Assembly (NCBI GenBank): GCA_000432435.1
Contig: HF993136.1
Span: 109,090 to 173,089, forward strand
Direction: 5' to 3'
From: Eubacterium sp. CAG:180
GTDB taxonomy: Bacteria > Bacillota > Clostridia > Oscillospirales > Acutalibacteraceae
DNA length: 64,000 nucleotides
Each line of letters begins with the position of its first letter. Position 1 is the first letter of the stretch. Position numbers and translations under genes: made by a program. Shown here piece by piece: positions 16,508 to 23,982 of the stretch. Under the pieces are notes generated by a model. The model saw nothing but the letters and a program-made list of their open reading frames with translations. It was not told the DNA's origin and did no database searches.

Positions 16508-17210
16508 ACTGTTTCTTTGCAGCGTTTTTCATATGCAGTTCTTTCATACCCTCAACCTCGTCGCAAATTGATTTTAAATTGCATGTGTTGCAATCAAGAA
16601 GCACATTGTCAAGTATGTGATTCAGAGCATCGGTTGTTTGCCTTACTTTATCACAAATCATACCGAGTTCATTAAAACGGTCGAAATCGGTAATAAATAT
16701 TATCTGCACACTCTTCACCATAGGGAATTTAAGATAAGCCTTAATAAGCGATGAGCCGTAGTCCGAGAATGTCACACCGTTTTTTACCGCTTTTTTGCTG
16801 ACTCTTATCTGCTCCCGCATATTAAAAGCAGATGCTCTTGTCATAAATTCCTCAGGGCAAAAGCTATATTTAAGACGTTCGAGTTCTTTTATCTTATCAA
16901 AAGCCGATTGCTCTTCCCCAATATCTTTGATTTCAAGAAAAACTATTTTTCCGAAACAACAATCAGACCTTATTTCCGGAATATCTTTTCCGTAAAGATA
17001 TGTGCAATTGTCAAACTTTATACTGTCGCTCACCGCAACCGTGCTTACACACGGCTTTTGACATCCGCCGAGTTCATACGCCGTTTCTTTCAATAAAAGT
17101 ATTGAATTGTCTTTTTTTATTTTAAGCGTCGGTTCACTATAAGAAAACCTTTTGGCGTTTTCCGGCAAAAGGTTTTTTATTTGCCCGATAAGCTTGTCAT
17201 AAAGTTTCAT
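16506..17210 (-). CDS. Stand-alone protein resembling the middle region of acetyl-CoA synthase (AcsB)
   Basis: The 234-residue protein lines up, from memory, with the Moorella acetyl-CoA synthase stretch ending at the A-cluster cysteines. Residues 136-175 ('RVSKKAV', then 'YG', 'FP', 'VQ' and 'IFITD') match the same order and spacing as 'RVSKDAV...YG...FP...VQ..IFTD'. A Cys207-X2-Cys210-X5-Cys216 set then stands where three A-cluster ligands lie. The later Cys-Gly-Cys nickel site of ACS is absent because the protein ends at residue 234. It has ten cysteines in all. It is the last gene of the CooC-like operon, overlapping the 51-residue gene by one base. A metal-cluster or subunit-docking role is inference. 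Confidence 0.65.
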   Translation of the reverse strand: MKLYDKLIGQIKNLLPENAKRFSYSEPTLKIKKDNSILLLKETAYELGGCQKPCVSTVAVSDSIKFDNCTYLYGKDIPEIRSDCCFGKIVFLEIKDIGEEQSAFDKIKELERLKYSFCPEEFMTRASAFNMREQIRVSKKAVKNGVTFSDYGSSLIKAYLKFPMVKSVQIIFITDFDRFNELGMICDKVRQTTDALNHILDNVLLDCNTCNLKSICDEVEGMKELHMKNAAKKQ

Positions 17211-17365
17211 TAAAGTTTTTTGTCCTTTTCAAGCGAATCATAATGTTTGCCGAGCGCATCATATATCTTACGAACAAGTTTCATATCGAGATTGAAAAAA
17301 TAGATGCAAAATGTGAGCACAAAAAGCGCTGCAAGAACGATTAAAATTATAATTAAAGCTTTCAT
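17210..17365 (-). CDS. 51-residue single-pass membrane protein
   Basis: This short gene fits exactly between its neighbours: its ATG (17365) directly follows the activase TAA, and its TAA overlaps the next ATG (TAATG). The product begins with one long hydrophobic helix (residues 2-24) and continues with a positively charged amphipathic tail ('DMKLVRKIYDALGKHYDSLEK'). I do not recognise the family. The tight coupling on both sides argues for a real gene, perhaps anchoring the operon's redox proteins to the membrane; that role is inference. Confidence 0.75.
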   Translation of the reverse strand: MKALIIILIVLAALFVLTFCIYFFNLDMKLVRKIYDALGKHYDSLEKDKKL

Positions 17366-18157
17366 TTATGCCATCCCCTTTTGCCTTGCATACTCGGCAG
17401 CACCAAGCGCGCCCATAAGCTGAGGGTCTATTGGAAGGTCAACAACCTTAATTTTCAGAACGTGCTCAATAGCACGCTTGAGACCTTCGTTTTTAGCACA
17501 ACCGCCGGTAAGCGTTATACTGTCGGTAGCACCTGCTTTTTTTGCCATAACAAAACAACGTTTGGCAACTGCGAGCTGAATACCTGCCGCTATCTCATCC
17601 ATGGGTTTGCCCTCGCCTACAAGAGAAATTACCTCCGACTCAGCAAATACAGTGCATTGTGCCGTTATAGGAATAGTATTTTTGGCTTGGAGAGACAATT
17701 TACAGAAATCCGGAAGTGACATTTCAAATGCGTTTGCCATCGCCTCAAAAAAGCGCCCTGTGCCTGCGGCACATTTATCATTCATTGCAAAATTCTTAAC
17801 CGTACCGTCGGTGTCTATTGCAATGCCCTTTACATCCTGACCGCCGATATCTATAATCGCCTTTACACTCGGGTCTGTAACATGTACACCCATTGCGTGG
17901 CAACTGATTTCAGATATATTTTCGTCGGCAAACGGAACTTTATTTCTGCCGTAGCCGGTACCTATAAGATACGTAAGATCCTCTGGAGAAGACAGTTCCG
18001 GGACTTTCGATATAGCCTCACCGAGAGCAAGCTCGGCACTCTTCACCGGATTTATTTTACTTCTTACGGTAGCATCGGCAATAATTTTACCGTTTTCATC
18101 TAAAATTACACATTTTGCATACGTTGAACCAACGTCGCATCCGCCAAAATATTTCAT
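17366..18157 (-). CDS. 2-Hydroxyacyl-CoA dehydratase activase-like ATPase (HgdC/BcrD family)
   Basis: Proteins of this ASKHA family are homodimers bridged by one [4Fe-4S] cluster; they use ATP to drive low-potential electron transfer to a partner. The 263-residue protein shows 'GCDVGST' (phosphate loop), 'GTGYGR', 'DIGGQD', 'NDKCAAGTGRF' and 'ITAQCTVFAESEV'. Cys129 and Cys168 are 39 residues apart, as in HgdC where they hold the cluster. The ATG at 18157 lies six bases from AGGAGA. It follows the large subunit gene by 18 bp. The partner subunits are the two genes upstream, so this is the reductase of the system. Confidence 0.9.
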   Translation of the reverse strand: MKYFGGCDVGSTYAKCVILDENGKIIADATVRSKINPVKSAELALGEAISKVPELSSPEDLTYLIGTGYGRNKVPFADENISEISCHAMGVHVTDPSVKAIIDIGGQDVKGIAIDTDGTVKNFAMNDKCAAGTGRFFEAMANAFEMSLPDFCKLSLQAKNTIPITAQCTVFAESEVISLVGEGKPMDEIAAGIQLAVAKRCFVMAKKAGATDSITLTGGCAKNEGLKRAIEHVLKIKVVDLPIDPQLMGALGAAEYARQKGMA

Positions 18158-18175
18158 AAACACTCTCCTATCTTT

Positions 18176-19717
18176 TTACCAAGCCATTGTATCGTCGAAA
18201 TCAACCAGCGTCGGGTCAACGGGTTCTTCCTGAAGAACAGTTGTCATATATTTATTGATCTGCTCACGCATATCGCGACGCGAAACGGTTCTTGGATCCA
18301 TAAGGTCCTGATCAACCCAAATGAAATTGATATTTCTTTCTCTTGCCTGGTCATCAAATATGCCGTTAAGACCATCCATTCCCTTGCATGAAATCTGATT
18401 ATACATTATTACGGTATCGGCATTATATTCATCGCAAATGCGCCAAAGTTCATCAAGTACGTTTTGATAACCGCCCTTGGTATGCTTACGCATTGTGGTG
18501 CGCTGAAGAGTTTTTGCATATGTGGCAAGCGATCTTTCTTTATCCTCGGTATCGTACATTATATAAGATATCATCGTCTCCATATCCATAACAACATTTA
18601 TGCCCCAGCAATTTTCGAGCCAATTTGCAAGACTCGTATAATAGTTTGCAGGACACGACCAAACTATAGCTCTGTGCCGCATTTCCTTGGAAACATGTTC
18701 TTTTCTCTCATAGCCTTTCATCATAAGCTTATTAACCTTTTTATCGGTTTTAATAAATATCTTATCGATTCCGCCGGAGAGATGGAAGTAAAAAAGTCTG
18801 TACAGCCAAAATGTGGCACCGGTCATCTGAGGATAATCGGTTTTGTTGACATCCCATTTTTGCAGCTCATATTCAAGCTGTTTGTTGTATATCTTCATAG
18901 CGGAAAAATATGCGTCCCAGTCAAACTTTTCGCCTGTCTGTTCCTCGATAAATCTGATGCAAGATTTAACCTCGTCAACGGCATATTTCTGTACTTCTTC
19001 TTCGGTGTATCTAAGCGGAACATTAACAACATGAGACGGAAGATTAAAACGCCTGTCGATATATGACGAGTTCATTGTTGAGCCGTCGCACGGCATATTG
19101 CATGATAAAAAGCATTTACCGAACATCGGGTAATCGTCGTTTATTGCCACGCCTGCCTCCGCGGAGGGAAGAGGACAAACATCGGCGGGAACGCCGTAAC
19201 TCTCGGTTATATCAAGATACGGCGGCGTTATGTTTTGATCAACCATCGATGATAAAAAAATCGGTATAGTCTGTACGGGAACACCATATAAGTTCGGGAA
19301 ACCCGCCATTATTTCAAAAGAGAAAAGTTCATCCATACAAACTGTTTTATCTGAAAATTTGTCATTCGGATGAAAATGCTTATCATGTTTAAAAAGCATA
19401 TGTATCATATTACATGTATGCTTAATCATCGCGTTAAAATGAAGATGTGCTATACGAAGGTGTGTTCCGCGCGTACCCTCCGTATGACGGTCTATCCACG
19501 CAGGAGCCGCGAGATAACTTGCCATCCAGCGATAATTCCACAGACCCTTTATCGTCGACACGGGTGCTTTTAAAACCATAACTATCATATCTTTCCAAGT
19601 TATGAGCCAACGATAGTAATCATACATAGTGTCTTTAAGCCCACGCCACTCGCGGTGCTTTAAAAGTCCGGTCTTATCTTCATGCAACAGACCGAGATTT
19701 TTAGGCTGATTTGCCAC
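18176..19717 (-). CDS. 2-Hydroxyacyl-CoA dehydratase-family protein, large subunit
   Basis: The 513-residue protein belongs to the HgdA/HgdB/double-cubane superfamily by its C-terminal half: 'WSCPANYYTSLANWLENCWGINVVMDMETM', 'NADTVIMYNQISCKGMDG', and a terminal 'DQDLMDPRTVSRRDMREQINKYM'. It also has a cysteine group near the middle ('GKCFLSCNMPCDGS'). It is longer than classical subunits (about 380-480). A GTG start at 19717 lies nine bases from GGAGG, directly after the small-subunit stop. The operon has no acyl-CoA transferase, dehydrogenase or electron-transfer flavoprotein genes, so amino-acid fermentation is not indicated. The substrate is unknown. Confidence 0.82.
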   Translation of the reverse strand: MANQPKNLGLLHEDKTGLLKHREWRGLKDTMYDYYRWLITWKDMIVMVLKAPVSTIKGLWNYRWMASYLAAPAWIDRHTEGTRGTHLRIAHLHFNAMIKHTCNMIHMLFKHDKHFHPNDKFSDKTVCMDELFSFEIMAGFPNLYGVPVQTIPIFLSSMVDQNITPPYLDITESYGVPADVCPLPSAEAGVAINDDYPMFGKCFLSCNMPCDGSTMNSSYIDRRFNLPSHVVNVPLRYTEEEVQKYAVDEVKSCIRFIEEQTGEKFDWDAYFSAMKIYNKQLEYELQKWDVNKTDYPQMTGATFWLYRLFYFHLSGGIDKIFIKTDKKVNKLMMKGYERKEHVSKEMRHRAIVWSCPANYYTSLANWLENCWGINVVMDMETMISYIMYDTEDKERSLATYAKTLQRTTMRKHTKGGYQNVLDELWRICDEYNADTVIMYNQISCKGMDGLNGIFDDQARERNINFIWVDQDLMDPRTVSRRDMREQINKYMTTVLQEEPVDPTLVDFDDTMAW

Positions 19718-19718
19718 G

Positions 19719-20915
19719 TTACTTCGCCTCCTTTGCTTTTTGAATATTCTTAATTTCAAGGCTTTCTACAAATGCCTGAACACGAGTTCGTAGCTGACCA
19801 GATGCACTTGCCGTATACTGTCTGTCAACCGAAACCGACGGAATTCCGAATTCATTTGTTATTATATGTGATGCAAGTGCCCTTTCGTATCCCCAGTATT
19901 CACAAAACTTTATCTGCTCATATATTACACCGTCTGCGTGATACGTGTTTACAAGGTCACGAACATAGGTTTTTCTGCCTTGCACCTTTTCCTTGCTCAT
20001 ATAACGTGGACATTGGCATGTTTCCATATAATGCAATACAATCTGAGATAAGACATCATCGGTATCGTTAAGTTTTATTTCTTCTCTGCCGGGAAGCGAA
20101 CCGAAGCAAAAGCGATCGGCAACTACAAGAGCACCGGATTCTTCAATAAGCTTTGTGAAATCCGGATCGTCCATTTCAGAACCCACAACAACAACTTTAG
20201 CACGATAATTTTTCTTTTCGTCAGGAACCCTTGTTTTAAGCTCCTCTGCGGTTTCTCTGAGCTTGTCGATTATCAAATACTTGGGGCAACAATATGTAAC
20301 AAGATTTATAACGTGAAATTCATATCCCGTTATTCGCGGATTTTCCTCTTTGCGATATTCACCTATTTCTGTTATGAGACGACAAACTTCGTTATGCTCT
20401 TCAACAGCTTTACGAAGCATATCATCGCTTGTATCAACACCGTAAACATCATGTAGCTTATCGAGCACCTTGACTCTCATCTGCTCTGTATAATGCCTGA
20501 CTGTATGCGGCTCAATTTTAAAAGGAATATCGGCAATGGAAACGAAGAATTTATCGTTTTGTACAAGATTCAAAAGCATAAAATGCTCATATGTACGATT
20601 CATTTCCGAGCATGATTCCGAGCCTATAAGAGCGGAAAGAAAATTATAACCGCCTTCAATACCGCGCTCCAAAAGAGCCTTGGAATATCCGCACAGGTAC
20701 GAACTGAGATAATAAGTTGCAATATCCATAGAACCTGTTCTCGGAGCTCTGAGTCTTACCGAAAAACAATTATCGACATTGAGCAGAACTTCCGGGATAT
20801 GATAGCAGGTATACGCAATCGCTTTTTTGCCATCGCTTATTGCCCGCTGCACAAGTTCATTGTTTGCCTCCTGAAGCAGATTCTCAAAATAAATCAGATG
20901 TTTCAGATCTTTCAT
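19719..20915 (-). CDS. 2-Hydroxyacyl-CoA dehydratase-family protein, small subunit (D-component type)
   Basis: The 398-residue product has the family cysteines in order: 'YTCYHIPEVLL' near residue 35, 'SESCSEMNRTYEH' near 100, and 'CQCPRYM' near 300. It also has the closing 'YEQIKFCEYWGYERAL', then 'SASGQLRTRVQAFVE', the last being the standard C-terminal signature. In this family such cysteines hold a [4Fe-4S] or double-cubane cluster. Its ATG overlaps the CooC-like stop by one base. It should pair with the 513-residue subunit. Relatives include dehydratases, benzoyl-CoA reductases and double-cubane reductases; sequence alone does not decide among them. Confidence 0.87.
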   Translation of the reverse strand: MKDLKHLIYFENLLQEANNELVQRAISDGKKAIAYTCYHIPEVLLNVDNCFSVRLRAPRTGSMDIATYYLSSYLCGYSKALLERGIEGGYNFLSALIGSESCSEMNRTYEHFMLLNLVQNDKFFVSIADIPFKIEPHTVRHYTEQMRVKVLDKLHDVYGVDTSDDMLRKAVEEHNEVCRLITEIGEYRKEENPRITGYEFHVINLVTYCCPKYLIIDKLRETAEELKTRVPDEKKNYRAKVVVVGSEMDDPDFTKLIEESGALVVADRFCFGSLPGREEIKLNDTDDVLSQIVLHYMETCQCPRYMSKEKVQGRKTYVRDLVNTYHADGVIYEQIKFCEYWGYERALASHIITNEFGIPSVSVDRQYTASASGQLRTRVQAFVESLEIKNIQKAKEAK

Positions 20916-21676
20916 TACAGCACCCCTATTTTAGTTAAAGTCTCCCGTACTCCCTTTACCACCGGTGAAGATTCCGGCAAATTAAATACATTTTCGCCCT
21001 GTATATCAAACATAGCGAGATTTGTATCATTCGGAATATAACTGAGAACTTCAACACCGTCGATATTAATATAATCCTTTAAAGACTCGTCCGTCATACG
21101 ATTAACTATTGCACCGATTTTATCATACATAACAAGATCATCGGCAACACCTTTTATTGTTTTTATTACTTGGCAGCCTTTTTTGCTGGGATCCGTTATT
21201 AAGATAAGATGCGTTACTCTCTCCATAACACGTCTGTTAATTTGCTCTATTCCCGCCTCACCGTCAATAACAACATAGTCAAATTCGTCGGAAAGTATGG
21301 AGATAACCTCTTTAAGATATGAGTTTATTTTACAATAGCACCCCGCGCTCTCGGGTCTTCCAACAGCAATAAACGAATATCCGTCTGTCTCGACAAGAGC
21401 ATCGAAAATACGGTACTTGGCTTCGCCTAAAAGCTCAACGGCTCCTCTGGTATCGCCCTCGTCCACGGAAGCTATAATCTCTTTACGAATATCATCAATG
21501 GTCATTTTGACGTCTATTCCGAGAGCGGTCGAAAGACCTACTGCCGGATCGGCATCTATGGCAAGTATCTTTTTATCGGGATACTTTTCTGTAAGGCACC
21601 TGACGATAGTAGCCGATAATGAAGTTTTGCCTACACCGCCTTTGCCCGCAACTGCAATAATTGTTGATTTACTCAT
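20915..21676 (-). CDS. CooC-type nickel-insertion ATPase (MinD/ParA fold)
   Basis: The 253-residue protein has a deviant Walker A 'GKGGVGKTS' at 11-19, 'LAIDADP' (switch region) near 38, and 'FDYVVIDGEAGIEQINRR' (Walker B). The Cys113-X-Cys115 pair in 'AGCYCKINSYL' corresponds to the metal-binding CxC of CooC (112/114 in the Carboxydothermus protein, from memory). CooC proteins use ATP to load nickel into CO dehydrogenase. No CODH gene is in the window, so the client is probably a cluster protein of the same operon. It is the first gene behind a good promoter (21695-21723). Confidence 0.85.
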   Translation of the reverse strand: MSKSTIIAVAGKGGVGKTSLSATIVRCLTEKYPDKKILAIDADPAVGLSTALGIDVKMTIDDIRKEIIASVDEGDTRGAVELLGEAKYRIFDALVETDGYSFIAVGRPESAGCYCKINSYLKEVISILSDEFDYVVIDGEAGIEQINRRVMERVTHLILITDPSKKGCQVIKTIKGVADDLVMYDKIGAIVNRMTDESLKDYINIDGVEVLSYIPNDTNLAMFDIQGENVFNLPESSPVVKGVRETLTKIGVL

Positions 21677-21694
21677 TTCACATCACCGAAAAAT

Positions 21695-21723
21695 ATTATA
21701 CATCTTTGTTTTAAAGTGTGCAA
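21695..21723 (-). promoter_or_regulatory. Promoter of the CooC-like operon
   Basis: On the minus strand TTGCAC (21718-21723) and a perfect TATAAT (21695-21700) are 17 bp apart, placing the start of transcription a few bases before the first ribosome site. Confidence 0.7.
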
Positions 21724-21760
21724 TAAAAATTGTTAACATTTTGACAACTTTTTCTTAAAA

Positions 21761-21786
21761 AGAGCGGTGTTGTTAAACACCGCTCT
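21761..21786 (-). terminator. Terminator of the tailed GPH transporter gene
   Basis: The perfect 11-bp stem AGAGCGGTGTT/AACACCGCTCT has a GTTA loop and a TTTTAAG tail on the minus strand, 17 bases after the gene's stop. Confidence 0.78.
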
Positions 21787-21803
21787 GAAATACGGAACTG
21801 AAA

Positions 21804-23762
21804 TCATTCCGAAATCTCAACCGATTCCGAACTAAAGATATCAGACCAATGCGAATAGTATTCAAGCTGCTTTAAAAGCTTTCGCGCCTGAATATACGCA
21901 TATGCTTTTTTATGGAAATGATCAAGCTCTTTTGACGCTTCTTTAAGTGCCGCTGATTTTGAACGTATTTCTTCTTTTGTAGACTCGCTCATTGCATTTG
22001 CGGCGTTGTATTTATCCATCGAGGGCTCTGATATTCCGTAAAGCTCTTCTACCGAATGAGACAAAAGCTCTTTTGCTTTTTCGGTTTTCTTTATCATTTT
22101 AGGGTCATTAAAACGATCTTTTTCGTTTATAACAATTTGAAGAGCTTTCATTTTATTTTTAAGCTTTCTCTTCTCCTTGCCCTTTACGATGTCTATTCTG
22201 TCACGACAAATCTCGAGTTCGTTTACTGCATCGGCATAAATATTTTTGGCTTCTTCAAGCTCACCCTCCGACAAGCATTCTGTCGCATAATCTTCAAGTG
22301 CCGCCCTAATTTTAAGAACGGAAATATGTGCCTCGTGTTCCTCTTCTGTCAGAGTGTACATTGTAATAAACGGAATTAGTGAAATTATATATCCCACCGC
22401 CGCAAGAGCAATCATACCTTTTGAAAGCGGCTCTCTGAAAGACACATTGTAAAGGTCATCGTAATTATTTACAAGGCCGTAATGATTTTGCATTATTATC
22501 GTCTGTATAAGATAAGTTACACCCATAGAAACAAATGTTCCGATTATACCTACAAATTGACTCATAAGCCCTTCAAGGCGCTCCCCCGTCTTGTATTGCT
22601 GATAATCAAGCACATCGGCATTCATAGCACCATCGGTTATAAGCGTAAATGTCGAGAAAAACCCCCTAAGCCATATAAAAACAAACAGCACCCATATTTG
22701 CTCTATAAAAACATACATACCGGCAAAGCAGAAAACAGAACAAACAACATACATAATGAACAAATTGCGTTTACCGATTTTTCTTATCAAAAAAGGAGAC
22801 AAAAGCATAGCCGGTGTTGCAGCTGCTCCGATAATTGTTGTAAGAGTGCCGTTTAAAACGCCCTGTTGTTCCGTTGTAAGACCTAAAGTATCTTTAATAC
22901 CGTAATAAAAATACCATGTTGTAACATTGCCGACGCCAGCCTGTAAAAGAATAAACCATGAAGTTATTGAGCGCGCCCACTGGTACTTATTCTGGATACC
23001 TGCTCCGATTCCTTGGAAAAACGGTACTTTAGGGGAATAATCCTTGGATACAATTATACGTTCTTTAGTTCCGGCATAACTGAAAATTCCCAAAAGAGCA
23101 CCACCTATGCCAAAAACAGGCATAATTACGCGATAGGCATTTATATGCTCGAGTCCGCCGGCAAATCCGGCAACTATCGGTACAACAAAGCCCATTACCG
23201 AAGGTGCCAAAGAGTATATAAATGTCGATATTGTTATAACATCCGCACGCTCCGTCGAATTCGGGCTCATAACCTGCACAAGAGTTGTATACGCTTGGTC
23301 GTAAAACGGATAACAAAGCTGGAGCATCATATAGGTAATAAACAGCGACCATAGTTTTCCGTCATAACTCATACTTTCAAACGGTAAAAAAGCAAACACC
23401 GTGGTTACAACTGCCGACGGTATACCGGCATAGATAAGATACGGTCTGAATTTACCGTTTTTACTACGCGTATTATCAATTATCATACCGCGAAGCGGAC
23501 CTAAAAACATACCAATTACCGTTGCAATCAGATTGAGCTTTACAAGATCTCCGTTTTTAAGTCCTAACGCAGCTCCGGCAAGAAGGCTTGTCGCCGAAAG
23601 TCCGATATACGAGACCGTGTACAATACAAATTTGACTCCGATACCGCCTATCGAATAAGACAATATCTCCTTATACGGTATATACCGGCCCTCAGGCGGA
23701 TTTTTCCAATGCTCTTTTACCGATTTTAAAACATTACCGACTTTATTCTTTGACTTCTCCAT
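21804..23762 (-). CDS. GPH-family sugar symporter with a long cytoplasmic C-terminal tail
   Basis: The first 475 residues are a 12-helix MelB-type transporter with 'LGPLRGMIIDNTRSKNGKFRPYL', 'PFYDQAYTTLVQVMSPNSTERAD' and 'DYQQYKTGERLEGLMSQ'. About 175 further residues, almost all charged helix, follow ('EEHEAHISVLKIRAALEDYATECLSEGELEEAKNIYADAV' and on). Family members usually stop near 460-510 residues; a tail occurs in LacS as an IIA domain, but this tail has no IIA histidine motif. The ATG at 23762 lies seven bases from AGGGAG. It is divergent from the beta-mannosidase gene, which suggests import of a mannosyl glycoside. Confidence 0.85.
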   Translation of the reverse strand: MEKSKNKVGNVLKSVKEHWKNPPEGRYIPYKEILSYSIGGIGVKFVLYTVSYIGLSATSLLAGAALGLKNGDLVKLNLIATVIGMFLGPLRGMIIDNTRSKNGKFRPYLIYAGIPSAVVTTVFAFLPFESMSYDGKLWSLFITYMMLQLCYPFYDQAYTTLVQVMSPNSTERADVITISTFIYSLAPSVMGFVVPIVAGFAGGLEHINAYRVIMPVFGIGGALLGIFSYAGTKERIIVSKDYSPKVPFFQGIGAGIQNKYQWARSITSWFILLQAGVGNVTTWYFYYGIKDTLGLTTEQQGVLNGTLTTIIGAAATPAMLLSPFLIRKIGKRNLFIMYVVCSVFCFAGMYVFIEQIWVLFVFIWLRGFFSTFTLITDGAMNADVLDYQQYKTGERLEGLMSQFVGIIGTFVSMGVTYLIQTIIMQNHYGLVNNYDDLYNVSFREPLSKGMIALAAVGYIISLIPFITMYTLTEEEHEAHISVLKIRAALEDYATECLSEGELEEAKNIYADAVNELEICRDRIDIVKGKEKRKLKNKMKALQIVINEKDRFNDPKMIKKTEKAKELLSHSVEELYGISEPSMDKYNAANAMSESTKEEIRSKSAALKEASKELDHFHKKAYAYIQARKLLKQLEYYSHWSDIFSSESVEISE

Positions 23763-23918
23763 AAAAAGCTCCCTAACACTCTTCTTGTTTTTGGCATAAT
23801 GCACAAAATACCATTACAGTTTAAATGAAATATATTAAATTGTCAATAGAGATATCCGCCGCAGAGTTGCATTTAGACTTACAGGTAAAAAATCATAAAA
23901 TAAAAGCGCATAAAAGCA

Positions 23919-23948
23919 TTTACAATATACAGAGGGATAAAGTATAAT
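23919..23948 (+). promoter_or_regulatory. Promoter of the beta-mannosidase gene
   Basis: TTTACA (23919-23924) and TATAAT (23943-23948) are separated by 18 bp. Transcription from here would begin near 23955, past the in-frame ATG at 23953, which supports the coding start at 23983. Confidence 0.6.
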
Positions 23949-23982
23949 ACCAATGATGTTTCAAAGAGAGGGATTTGGAAAA

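Noticed and set aside
16506..21676. Glutamate or phenylalanine fermentation locus
   Set aside because: Dehydratase-type subunits and activase are present, but CoA transferase, 2-hydroxyacid dehydrogenase and Etf genes are absent, and the CooC-like and ACS-like genes do not belong to those pathways.
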